From: Verrucomicrobiales bacterium | GTDB lineage: Bacteria; Verrucomicrobiota; Verrucomicrobiia; Verrucomicrobiales; DEV007 | Assembly (NCBI GenBank): GCA_002698785.1 | Contig: PAAG01000014.1 | Location: forward strand, 62,001 to 126,000 | Length of the DNA stretch: 64,000 bases | Direction of reading: 5' to 3' | Part shown: in pieces, positions 1-8,556 of the stretch | Numbering within the stretch: the stretch's first letter is position 1 | Layout: each line of letters begins with the position of its first letter | Notes under the pieces: generated by a model | What the model was told of the DNA's origin: nothing | Database searches by the model: none | Seen by the model: only the letters and a program-made list of their open reading frames with translations | Translations under genes and position numbers: made by a program

Positions 1-1389
1 CGGAAAACTGGCGTCACTTCCAGCCGTTATCGAGTCAATCTGCAGCACCGAGTCTACTTCCCTGGGTCGGACGACGAGACCTTTTATCTCGATTTCGATC
101 TGAACAAGCTCAGTGACGCATACATTTACGAAGACTTTTTCCCCGCTGAATATCGGATCGACCCCCGCCCCGATAACTTGATCAATCTGACCAAGCTGTT
201 CGATCGCGGAGAAATCTCTCTAACCGGTCGCTTTCAGTTGAATGAGTTCTTCCAGACAGACACGCGCTCTCCTGAATTAGCTATCGACATCATACGCACT
301 CCGATTGGCGAAACGGGCTTTTATTACGATGGGCTCACCAGCTACGGCGTAATCGACGAAGAACTCTCCCGCGAGGACACTCTCGCTGGTCTGATCGAGC
401 CAAGCGGATACAATCGCTTCCACACCTACCACGAATTTCTCTTTCCCACCCAGTTGAACGGCATTCTGAATGTCGTCCCCCGAGCCGGTGTCGGTTACAC
501 CAATTATTCGGATTTCGACATGCCTGGTTTGAATACCTTCGAGAGCTCGATTTTCCACACCGGAGTCGATCTTTCATTCAAGATGTCGAAGCGTTCTCCC
601 AATATTGTGAATCGCGCTCTAGGTCTGAACGGAATTTTGCATGTCGTGCAGCCCTACTTGAATTACTCCTTTGTCAGCACGGACGAAATCAACGGACGCT
701 TCACTCCGATCGATCGCCTCACTCCATCCACCCGTCTTCGCCCGATCGACATGCCTCTCTTCACCTCGATCGACGATATCAACAATTGGCAGATCGTCAG
801 GGCAGGTGTTCACAACCGCTGGTTGACCAAGAGAAACGGACAGAGCTATGAATGGCTCTCTGTTAACAACTATTTCGATGCCTACATTCAGGATCCCGAA
901 TATGGACGGGACTTTTCCAACTTCTTCACCGACGTCGAGTGGCGACCACTCCCCTGGCTTTCAGCAAACACCACCGCACAGGTCCCACTGCTGGACGACA
1001 CGCTTGAATTCTCAGAACTCACCACCTCCGTCAGCTTTATGCCAACGGATTGGTTCGAATTTGGTGTAGGACACTACTATCTGAACGACCACCCGTTCTT
1101 CCGAGATTCCGACCTCTACTCTCTTACGACCTACACTCGCCTCAGCGATCAATGGGGATTCAGCACGGCTCACCGATTTGAAGCAGACGACCAGACACTC
1201 GAGTATCAGCAATACTCTATTCACCGCGATCTACCGAGTTGGACCCTCAGTGTAGGCGGTATCGTTCGTGACAATCGTCGCGGTGACAATGAATACGGAG
1301 TTCTCCTCAGCCTGACTCTGAAGGCATTTCCGAAGGTTAGCCTACCAGTCGACTTCCAGCCAGGAAGCCTTGGATTCGAAGACGAGTAG
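1..1389 (+). CDS. lptD: LptD-like outer-membrane LPS-assembly protein, C-terminal part (5' end outside window)
   Basis: The frame is open from the first base, so the gene starts before the window; about 462 C-terminal residues are visible. The stretch is rich in alternating aromatic and polar residues typical of beta strands. It carries a segment like that of LptD barrels just before the barrel body (SDAYIYEDFFPAEYR then DPRPDNLINLTKL). LptD family proteins form the outer-membrane translocon that inserts lipopolysaccharide into the outer leaflet, together with the lipoprotein LptE. The end (LKAFPKVSLPVDFQPGSLGF) is a plausible final strand and tail. No neighbour in the window supports the call; the next gene is convergent. 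Another large outer-membrane beta-barrel is possible. An internal TTG at 178 is not needed as a start because the upstream codons continue the same homologous-looking sequence. Confidence 0.7.
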   Translation, partial: RKTGVTSSRYRVNLQHRVYFPGSDDETFYLDFDLNKLSDAYIYEDFFPAEYRIDPRPDNLINLTKLFDRGEISLTGRFQLNEFFQTDTRSPELAIDIIRTPIGETGFYYDGLTSYGVIDEELSREDTLAGLIEPSGYNRFHTYHEFLFPTQLNGILNVVPRAGVGYTNYSDFDMPGLNTFESSIFHTGVDLSFKMSKRSPNIVNRALGLNGILHVVQPYLNYSFVSTDEINGRFTPIDRLTPSTRLRPIDMPLFTSIDDINNWQIVRAGVHNRWLTKRNGQSYEWLSVNNYFDAYIQDPEYGRDFSNFFTDVEWRPLPWLSANTTAQVPLLDDTLEFSELTTSVSFMPTDWFEFGVGHYYLNDHPFFRDSDLYSLTTYTRLSDQWGFSTAHRFEADDQTLEYQQYSIHRDLPSWTLSVGGIVRDNRRGDNEYGVLLSLTLKAFPKVSLPVDFQPGSLGFEDE

Positions 1390-1468
1390 GACTTGGGTTG
1401 GAAGAGCCGACTGAACCTAGGAGTAGGTTGATCCTGCTACTTTTCCTTTTCTAGACTTCGAAAGCGAT

Positions 1469-3382
1469 TCACTCTTCGCTTCGCCTATTTGAATGGCTCC
1501 CGACTTGCTGAGCCAATTTTGATCCAGTAACGCGCACTGCCGCTACCCCTTTTACAGCCAGTTTCGAAACATTCTCGGTTAAAGATTTGGCATTTCTCTT
1601 TACCTGTTTAAGGCGAGGCGAAGATTTTGCACGGTTCTTTTTTCGAGGATTTGAGCGTGCCCATGTATCACTGGTGTCTTCAGACGAAGAGTAAATGGGC
1701 GGTGGAAGAGGAATCCCAGGTGCAGGAACTTGACCAGAAGAACCACAGTCCTCTTTAGATCCTTGAACTCCGCCATGCTCCGCTGGTGTCGAGTCTTGAA
1801 TAGGTGTTGCTCTCTTCTCCATAGGGACTTTTGCCGAATCCTCTCGATGGGATTCGCGAACAACAGGTTCTCTAGCAACCCGGGAGGAGGCCTCCCCGGT
1901 CTCGTCGAATCCAGTTGCGTTCAGCACCTCTGCACGGGCTCTCTCCTCCGCCTCCATGATTGCTCTCACATGAGAACGCTCATCCGTGTTCACATAATTC
2001 TGGGCCTCTTCAATTGCCTGGCGCCTTGCTCGTTCTTCTGCTTTCGCAATTGCTTCCTCAAACGATTCTGAGTCAGCTTTCAACAGTCGCTCGACTTCTT
2101 CCGTCACTTTTTTCCTGACTCTTACCTCTGCGTCCTTGATGGCTTTTCGATTTTCGACCTCTATTCTCTGCATCAAATCTGCTGCTTCACGAAGAGCGCT
2201 CTCTTTCGTCGCCTTTTCAACCTTTGCCACTTCCTCTCGGTGAGACCGTTCGATCTCTTTTAATCTCTGATCAGTCTCTTCTTCAATCTTTTCCCGGATC
2301 TGCTTTTCGACATCCACTATTGCCTGAGTCTTTCCAACTTCCGCGGCGTCAATCTTTTCTCTTGAGGAAGCCAGCGCCTCCGCCCGAGCCCTCTTTTCTG
2401 CCTTCTCGATAGTAGCATCACGAACAGCTGCGTCGCCACGAATCAATTTCTCCGTTTCAGCGGCAACCTCTTTGCGTACGCGTTCGACCGCTTCTACAAG
2501 CGCCGCCTTGGAAGCTCTTTCGTGAGCCCGAATTAACTTCCACCCCTCCTCCAGAGCTTCGTTGCGTGCCTGTTCCTTCGCAGCACTCACAGCACGAACC
2601 GTTTCTTCTTTCTCTCTCCGAATTCTTTCCTCTACTTCACTTTCCACCTCAGCTTTCACTCGCTGTTTCGCTGTCTCGAGAACTTGATTCCGGAGTTCGA
2701 TCTCCATCTCGACCTCCTTTTCCGCACGGGCTCGACATTGCAATCGAACTTTCTCTTCCACCGCAGCAATCTCTTCCTCAAACTTTCTTCGCATCTCTCC
2801 GATTCGTGCTCTTAACCGCTCTTCCTCTCGCAACCGAATCTTGCGCTCTGCTTCTTCTAGTTTGGATTCGTGAACTCTTTCCATCTGCCTCCTTTGCTTT
2901 TCTTCGGCTTCACTATCAGTTATCTCAGTTGGCTCACGAGGCACAACTCCACTTTTCAAGAATGCCCAACCACTGGTGGACCTCAATACAGATTCAACGG
3001 ACTTTTCGGCCGGCACTTCGCTAGCCTTCATCGATAAATTTTCGAAGGCCTGGACAGCAGGAGGTAACGGTGGAGGCTGCTTCGAACCGGGGCAAGGTGG
3101 TAATCCTTCTTCATTTTTCTCTTCATCCCCTGTAGATTGCACATGATCCACACACGCTTCGGTTGGCCTTTTCTTTCCTGAAAGTAAGGAAAACGAAATA
3201 AATTTGCGCTGACCAGAGCTTCGGGAAGGTGCCTTTCTTTCTTTCGAGTTAGTCACACTTTCTTCCGCTGCTGGACCCTGATTCTGGTCAAACGCTTTGG
3301 GGTACACTGGGAACGATTGAGAAGCGCTACTTTCATCTCCTAACTCTCCTGCCTTTTTCCACGTCGATGCGTTTCCACTCAT
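1469..3382 (-). CDS. Large coiled-coil protein with eleven exact 30-residue tandem repeats, function unknown
   Basis: I do not recognise a named family. The 637-residue product has no signal peptide or membrane span. Residues 1-176 are low-complexity and polar, with a Pro-rich patch near 95-110. Residues 177-506 consist of eleven consecutive 30-residue units with no insertions. Each begins with a variant of x-A-E-[EK]-[RK]-[AVI]-R and is rich in Glu, Arg, Lys and Ala. The last unit is degenerate. This is expected to form one very long alpha-helix or coiled coil of roughly 330 residues. Residues 507-570 are again disordered and Pro-rich. The last 65 residues are strongly basic (SNPRKKNRAKSSPRLKQVKR) and end in a short amphipathic stretch. 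A structural or scaffold role, with the basic tail binding DNA or membrane, is an inference. The gene diverges from the DUF4407 gene at 4004, and a perfect hairpin lies 38 bases upstream of its ATG. Confidence 0.75.
   Translation of the reverse strand: MSGNASTWKKAGELGDESSASQSFPVYPKAFDQNQGPAAEESVTNSKERKAPSRSSGQRKFISFSLLSGKKRPTEACVDHVQSTGDEEKNEEGLPPCPGSKQPPPLPPAVQAFENLSMKASEVPAEKSVESVLRSTSGWAFLKSGVVPREPTEITDSEAEEKQRRQMERVHESKLEEAERKIRLREEERLRARIGEMRRKFEEEIAAVEEKVRLQCRARAEKEVEMEIELRNQVLETAKQRVKAEVESEVEERIRREKEETVRAVSAAKEQARNEALEEGWKLIRAHERASKAALVEAVERVRKEVAAETEKLIRGDAAVRDATIEKAEKRARAEALASSREKIDAAEVGKTQAIVDVEKQIREKIEEETDQRLKEIERSHREEVAKVEKATKESALREAADLMQRIEVENRKAIKDAEVRVRKKVTEEVERLLKADSESFEEAIAKAEERARRQAIEEAQNYVNTDERSHVRAIMEAEERARAEVLNATGFDETGEASSRVAREPVVRESHREDSAKVPMEKRATPIQDSTPAEHGGVQGSKEDCGSSGQVPAPGIPLPPPIYSSSEDTSDTWARSNPRKKNRAKSSPRLKQVKRNAKSLTENVSKLAVKGVAAVRVTGSKLAQQVGSHSNRRSEE
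1865..2854 (-). repeat. Eleven tandem 90-bp coding repeats (30-residue units)
   Basis: Within the coiled-coil gene the protein repeats every 30 residues from residue 177 to 506. Aligned unit starts read EAERKIR, AVEEKVR, TAKQRVK, AAKEQAR, EAVERVR, KAEKRAR, DVEKQIR, KVEKATK, DAEVRVR, KAEERAR and EAEERAR. The register never slips, so the unit length is under constraint even though the sequence has drifted. A hydrophobic position recurs near unit residues 17-18 (LIR or similar in several units). Confidence 0.85.
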
Positions 3383-4003
3383 GCCTTTGCTGTTTGAATT
3401 TGAGAAGCAACTCTCCTCTGGAGATCTTTGTCAGCCAAAGATCTCCCCCTCACACAACGATACTCGACTTCCACGGATCAACTGAAGACAGTCATTACCA
3501 TGATCCATCGAAAACAAACGTTTTGATGTGAATGAGTAGATCGCGTCATAAGGAGAAGAGAATCGACAATCTGCGCAAGTGTTTCACGAATTGAAACGGA
3601 GAGTCTATCCTAATCTGAACTTTATTTAGTCCCGTATCTTCAGGCGCTAATCCCAGGCTCAAATCCACACGATTTAAAAACGGCAATTTCAGATTAATTC
3701 CCTCTAATTAAAATTTTATTAAACTTTTATTATTTTAATAACATTATTTCCGGGATGCAGTCTAGCCATTCAGGGCTCGTAACAGCCCTCGAATTTTCGT
3801 GATCATTTCCAGATTCTTTGTTGCTGGTCGGAAGCAGCCCGGTAGCCCAAAAGAACTAGGATTGCAGCCTTGTGTGCGGGAATATCAAGGTTTACAAATA
3901 GTCAAGGAAACTTAAGCATTTTCTTGAAATTCGAATTCCTGGAGTAGGTCAGAGGTAACAGCTCCACCCACCTCCAGATTGTTCACCACTCGATCTATGT
4001 GCC
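3383..4003. other. 620-bp intergenic region between divergent genes
   Basis: No convincing reading frame or RNA gene was found. It holds the perfect hairpin at 3420-3446 and an AT-rich block around 3665-3755 (runs of A and T such as TTTAATAACATTATTT). That block is the most likely place for the promoter(s) of the divergent coiled-coil and DUF4407 genes. Unusually long for this densely packed window. Confidence 0.6.
3420..3446. promoter_or_regulatory. Perfect 11-bp inverted repeat upstream of the coiled-coil gene
   Basis: GGAGATCTTTG, a 5-base loop (TCAGC), then CAAAGATCTCC gives a perfect 11-base-pair stem. It lies 38 bases upstream of the minus-strand ATG at 3382. No run of U follows on either strand, so it is not a typical intrinsic terminator. 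It could be an operator for a dimeric repressor or a structured 5' leader; the sequence does not decide between them. Confidence 0.55.
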
Positions 4004-5758
4004 ATGAATACCACCTACCCTTATTCCTCGAATCCACCCAAACCGGGACCGATTAAGCGCCTCTTCTTCTGGCTTTCAGGAGCCGGAACGGACACTCTTG
4101 AGCAGTGCCCCGGATGGGAGCAGCGAAAATACGTCGCCTTCGGAGCTACCGTTCTCGTCCCAACGGTATTCGCATTCATCGCCTGCGGATACGCACTTTC
4201 CACATTGACGGACAACTGGAAAATCATTGTCCCCATTGCCCTCGCTTGGGGGCTCATCATTATGACAATCGATAGGGCTCTGCTATCAATCTATCGATCC
4301 TACCAGAAGTTTCACCGCAAGGTGGGACAGTTCTTTCTCCGGATCGTTGTAGCGGCCCTTATGGGAATCACGATTTCTCATCCCCTCACCCTCTTGCTCT
4401 TCAATGATACAATCGTCAGCGTAATCGAAGAAGACCGCCAGACTGAAATTGAGGAGGTCCGAGTTGCTGCCAATGGAGAGAAAGCAACTGTTGAGAGCAA
4501 AGTATCAGAACTCGAAGCAGAAATTGGCCTTCAGCGGCAAAAGTTTGAAGATACATTTGCTGCCGAATTCCTCGTTGAAGATGCCTCAGTAGCGGAAACA
4601 GACCCAACCGCCGATCTTGACGTTGAACTCCGGGCTCAAATGGACGCTCAAATTGAAAGCGACACAACTCCCTACCGAACCAAGATCGAAGCACTTGATA
4701 CGAACTTCAACGAGACTCAAGCAAAGTATGCCGAACTCCAGACTGACCTGGATCACTGGCAACGGGAGTTCGAGCGGGAAGTGAACGGTCAGAGAAGTGG
4801 AATCGTCGGTTTAGGGCCACGAGCAAAGAGCATTCGCGACGATCAGCTCGCCTGGCGTCGTGAAGAGGCCAAACGTATCGCCGAGTCACTTGAATACATG
4901 ACCGAACAGCGCAACGACTTCTCAACGCAGTTGAAGAACACCGAGGAAAGCATCAAGGCAGAATTCCTCGGCATCGCAGCAGCGAAAGCCGAACGGCTGA
5001 TTGCTGAAAGAGAAAGGGTGGCAGACCTCAAGCGGCAGGTTCAGCAGTCACAAGCGGATCAGTTTGTCGAACAGCAAAATACGATTCGCTCGACCATCAC
5101 AGCACAGATTGACACCCGGCTAGAAGAGTTAGGACGTCTCCAGAGTGAGCTGGAGGATATTGGGGAACAGGAAAAAGCACGTATCGCCGCCATCAATGCC
5201 GAACCCCGCAGGGATATCCTCACCCAGACTCTCGCATTGCACAGGCTGTTTGACACAGGAACAGAAGGCGGAAAGTTTGCCATGATCGCCTACTTCGTCC
5301 TGGCCGGTCTATTTCTGCTGATCGATACGATTCCCCTTGTCGTGAAGTTCTTTTCACAACCTGGCCCCTACGATGCTCTCGTCGACTGCGAGGAAGTTCG
5401 CTTTGCTCGCGAACGGGAAGCCTGGTTGAAGAGTTACCACAAATATATGGACGACCTGTCGGACGGACGCCTCCTTCACTTGACTCAGAACAAACCTCTT
5501 GAGAAGGCAGTTATCGAAGGTATAGACAGCTCACGCGCAGCGAAGGAGTTTGTCGAAAATTTAATCGATCTCGAAACAGCTTTTGAAGACCGCATAGAGA
5601 CCGAGAAGCAGAAACTTGCTGACGAGAAAAATACACGTGGAGCTAGCCGAGCCAAGAGATTGGAACAGTTCTCAGAAACCTTCTATGAGGATCTGAATCG
5701 AAAGATGGAATCATTTTTCGACCCCGAGAAAGCAAGAGCTGCCGCTCGAGTAGCCTAG
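4004..5758 (+). CDS. DUF4407 domain membrane protein
   Basis: A 584-residue protein matching the DUF4407 pattern as I know it. The N-terminus FFWLSGAGTDTLEQCPGWEQRKY is followed by two closely spaced membrane spans (about residues 47-90), the conserved TIDRALLS segment, and another span with ISHPLTLLLFND (about 112-135). A long Glu/Gln-rich coiled coil follows (about 140-400), then a fourth hydrophobic span near residues 425-447 and a charged cytoplasmic tail. The family's function is not established. The layout suggests an inner-membrane protein with a large coiled-coil domain between spans 3 and 4. The start ATG at 4004 matches where family members begin. It diverges from another coiled-coil gene (start 3382), so a shared promoter region and shared job are possible but unproven. 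Confidence 0.85.
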   Translation: MNTTYPYSSNPPKPGPIKRLFFWLSGAGTDTLEQCPGWEQRKYVAFGATVLVPTVFAFIACGYALSTLTDNWKIIVPIALAWGLIIMTIDRALLSIYRSYQKFHRKVGQFFLRIVVAALMGITISHPLTLLLFNDTIVSVIEEDRQTEIEEVRVAANGEKATVESKVSELEAEIGLQRQKFEDTFAAEFLVEDASVAETDPTADLDVELRAQMDAQIESDTTPYRTKIEALDTNFNETQAKYAELQTDLDHWQREFEREVNGQRSGIVGLGPRAKSIRDDQLAWRREEAKRIAESLEYMTEQRNDFSTQLKNTEESIKAEFLGIAAAKAERLIAERERVADLKRQVQQSQADQFVEQQNTIRSTITAQIDTRLEELGRLQSELEDIGEQEKARIAAINAEPRRDILTQTLALHRLFDTGTEGGKFAMIAYFVLAGLFLLIDTIPLVVKFFSQPGPYDALVDCEEVRFAREREAWLKSYHKYMDDLSDGRLLHLTQNKPLEKAVIEGIDSSRAAKEFVENLIDLETAFEDRIETEKQKLADEKNTRGASRAKRLEQFSETFYEDLNRKMESFFDPEKARAAARVA

Positions 5759-5890
5759 AATTCCCAAACAAGAAAACGGAAAAAACGAAGTATCGGTCAC
5801 CTGAGAAGACAATATACGGCATGTTTTTGCTGTCACCTTTCCCGGATTGATGGAACAGAATCTGCACACGATGGTGTTGGGAAATAACTT

Positions 5891-7339
5891 ATGGATCTCG
5901 ATACCCGGGCAGAAGCACAACGTCAAATCGGATTGTTCCAGCGAAAGCTGGCACGCGGGATTGCGAAGGTCGCAATCGCGGTCTTGGTGTCATTCCTCGT
6001 TGTCCTGATCCCAGATTGGATTGGCTGGTCTGCATTCAAAGAATTGGATGCAGACGGGCGATTTACCTTGGGGCTTTTGGCATTCGCCGCGTTCCTGTGG
6101 ATCACGGAGGCCATTCCTGCCTTTGCTGTCGCAGTTCTTGTTATTGGGCTCGAAGTCGTCGTCCTTGGAATGCCCGGTGGTTTCTTCGCCTCGACGGGCG
6201 ATACTAAGGCCTGGCAGCAATTCGTCGAGCCATGGGCTTCGCCTTTGATGTGGCTCTTTCTAGGCGGTTTCGTGCTTGCTTCGGGAACAGAGAAGACTGG
6301 ATTGGATCGGTGGGTTGCGGCTTCCGTGCTGAGCAAGGCTTCTGGAAGTCCTGTAGCGATTCTAGCTACCTCGATGGGGATCACCTTTCTCCTCAGCATG
6401 TTCATGTCGAACACCGCTACAGCAACGATGATGATCGCTGTTCTGGCTCCTCTCGTTGCCACCGGGGCTGGAGGCAAACAATTCGCAACTGCACTCTATC
6501 TCGCCATACCCATTGCAGCAAACGTGGGTGGCATGGCTACAATTATCGGAACCCCTCCCAATGCCCTGGCATCTACCGAGCTGGGTGAACAGGGTTTCAA
6601 GGATATCGCGAGTTTCGCGGGGTGGATGAAGATTGGTGTTGTTCCCTCACTGTTTCTCGGTGGATTCTCGTTCCTCTATCTGTGGATCAGGTATTTGAGA
6701 AAGGCCCCGGATTCGTCTCCTCCTGCACTCACCCATGAACCGCGGGATCCGACGCCTGAAGAACGCATCCAGTTCTTCGTAGTCGTCATCGTTTTTCTCA
6801 CCACGGTAGTTCTCTGGATGACAGAGAGCCTGCATGGGATCCCGGCTCCTGTCACGGCATTCTTTCCGATGGTTGCCTTTGCTGCCACTGGCGTTCTGGG
6901 CCCCCACGACGTCCGCAAACTACCTTGGGACATCCTCTTACTCCTCGGAGGCGGACTGGCCTTAGGCAAAGCCGTTCAGGTCACTGGGTTGGCGGAGTGG
7001 ATGGGAAATCTGATTCCAGACACGTGGACCGGGCTTCCCCTGATGATCGGGTTCGGACTTCTTGCCGTTTTGCTTTCTAATCTTATGAGCAATACGGCAA
7101 CAGCTAGTCTTCTTATCCCTCTTGGTGTCGGCCTTGCAGGCGAGTCAGAATTGGCCGCTCTTCTTGCCTTAATCGCGATGTCCTGTTCCAGCGCCATGGC
7201 TCTGCCTATCTCCACTCCCCCGAATGCCGTCGCTTACTCTACTGGAAAGGTACGAAGCCAGGATTTCCTGGAAATTGGTTTGATCATGGCCATCCTGGGG
7301 CCCGCCATCTCCATCATCTGGATCAACATTGTGACCTGA
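5891..7339 (+). CDS. DASS-family (SLC13) sodium:dicarboxylate symporter
   Basis: 482 residues with about 11-12 hydrophobic spans. Both inverted-repeat signature motifs of the divalent anion:Na+ symporter family are visible: SNTATATMM with IGTPPNALA in the first half, and SNLMSNTATASLL with ISTPPNAVAYSTGKV in the second. The SNT motifs bind sodium and substrate carboxylates in characterised members such as VcINDY. It should import C4-dicarboxylates or related small carboxylates across the inner membrane. The gene sits 70 bases before a glycerate kinase on the same strand, so the physiological substrate could be a C3/C4 hydroxy acid such as glycerate or tartrate; this is inference. The first 30 residues are a cytoplasmic charged extension. 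Confidence 0.93.
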   Translation: MDLDTRAEAQRQIGLFQRKLARGIAKVAIAVLVSFLVVLIPDWIGWSAFKELDADGRFTLGLLAFAAFLWITEAIPAFAVAVLVIGLEVVVLGMPGGFFASTGDTKAWQQFVEPWASPLMWLFLGGFVLASGTEKTGLDRWVAASVLSKASGSPVAILATSMGITFLLSMFMSNTATATMMIAVLAPLVATGAGGKQFATALYLAIPIAANVGGMATIIGTPPNALASTELGEQGFKDIASFAGWMKIGVVPSLFLGGFSFLYLWIRYLRKAPDSSPPALTHEPRDPTPEERIQFFVVVIVFLTTVVLWMTESLHGIPAPVTAFFPMVAFAATGVLGPHDVRKLPWDILLLLGGGLALGKAVQVTGLAEWMGNLIPDTWTGLPLMIGFGLLAVLLSNLMSNTATASLLIPLGVGLAGESELAALLALIAMSCSSAMALPISTPPNAVAYSTGKVRSQDFLEIGLIMAILGPAISIIWINIVT

Positions 7340-7409
7340 GTCACGCACTGCCGAACCTTGATTCTTTCATTCGGGTGTCTATGCTCAGTGGCTTGTGCTT
7401 CAGGCTACC

Positions 7410-8546
7410 ATGAAGTTCCTAATCATACCCGACAAATTCAAAGGCTCCCTCACCGCACAAGAGGTCAGTGCAGCAATCGAAGCCGGGATCGGAAAGGCAC
7501 TTCCTGACGCTGAATCCATCATCATTACTGCGTCCGATGGCGGTGACGGTTTCCTGAACAGCGTCGCTGAAAATGTTAACGCAGAGGAAGCTGGCGAAGT
7601 TACGGTGGATGCGTTAGGTGATTCTACCTTCTACGGTTCATTTCTTTTTGATCGTGCCGCGGAGACCGCATACATCGAAATGGCTGTCGCCTCAGGCATG
7701 GCGAATTTGCCAGAGGAGAAGCGCAATCCTCTACACACAACAACCCTCGGGACGGGAATTCTTGCGAGCACAGCAATCAGCCACGGAGCGAAAAAGATCT
7801 ATGTGGGATTGGGCGGCAGCGCAACGAATGATGGTGGGATTGGATTCGCCGCCGCTTTGGGATACTCGTTTCATGACTGCGATGGAAATGAGATTCCACT
7901 CACGGGAGAAGGCTTGTCTCAGCTTGCCCGAATTGAGTACGATAAGGAAGGAGGGCAACTTGAAGGTATTGAGTTTTTCGCTGTAAACGATGTGCGGAAT
8001 CCCCTTTTCGGCCCAGAAGGTGCCGCGTATGTCTATGCTCCACAGAAAGGGGCAAGTCCAGAGATTGTGGCACAGCTTGACAAAGGCTTGAGGAATCTCG
8101 ATACGGTTGTCCAGAGTGAACTTGGCCAGTCCGAAGCAAACACTCCCGGCGCTGGAGCTGCTGGTGGCCTCGGCTACGGACTACGAGTCTTCTGTGGTGC
8201 GGAATTTGTCTCTGGAGTGGATTTTATTCTCAGCCTCTCAGGAATCGAGGAGATTCTATCCTCCGGCGAGATTGATTGCATCATCACCGGGGAAGGTAAA
8301 ATCGATGACCAAACCGCCTACGGGAAACTCGTGGACGGAGTCGCAAAAGCCGGTCAGCGCCACCGGGTTCCGGTCTACGCAATCTGTGGTTCCTTACAAC
8401 TAACGGATACTACCACGCAGGAGCTTGGTCTGGAAGACGCGATACCAATCCACAGCGAAGGTGACGATCTTTCATTCACCATCAAAAACGCAGCGAACCT
8501 TGTTGAGCAGAAAGCCGAGCAGTTGGCATCAAGGCTGGCTAGCTAG
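7410..8546 (+). CDS. glxK: Glycerate kinase (GlxK/GarK, glycerate 2-kinase family)
   Basis: 378 residues from the ATG at 7410; a GTG five codons upstream is in frame, but MKFLIIPDKFKGSLTAQEV is the usual family N-terminus. Family motifs seen: PDKFKGSLTA (1-17), SDGGDGFL, the glycine-rich GLGGSATNDGG, GAGAAGGLGYGL and TGEGKIDDQTAYGK near the C-terminus. The enzyme phosphorylates D-glycerate with ATP, giving 2-phosphoglycerate in type I kinases, and feeds photorespiratory-type, glucarate or tartronate catabolism into glycolysis. Length fits the family (about 380). Upstream, 70 bases away on the same strand, is a dicarboxylate-type transporter; together they could take up and activate glycerate. 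The 3' end is only 10 bases from the convergent efflux gene. Confidence 0.93.
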   Translation: MKFLIIPDKFKGSLTAQEVSAAIEAGIGKALPDAESIIITASDGGDGFLNSVAENVNAEEAGEVTVDALGDSTFYGSFLFDRAAETAYIEMAVASGMANLPEEKRNPLHTTTLGTGILASTAISHGAKKIYVGLGGSATNDGGIGFAAALGYSFHDCDGNEIPLTGEGLSQLARIEYDKEGGQLEGIEFFAVNDVRNPLFGPEGAAYVYAPQKGASPEIVAQLDKGLRNLDTVVQSELGQSEANTPGAGAAGGLGYGLRVFCGAEFVSGVDFILSLSGIEEILSSGEIDCIITGEGKIDDQTAYGKLVDGVAKAGQRHRVPVYAICGSLQLTDTTTQELGLEDAIPIHSEGDDLSFTIKNAANLVEQKAEQLASRLAS

Positions 8547-8556
8547 CTCCTCGGTA

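Noticed and set aside
5923-6477. 184-residue minus-strand frame inside the DASS transporter
   Set aside because: Antisense shadow; Thr/Ala/Arg-rich with no motif, while the plus frame has full DASS signatures.
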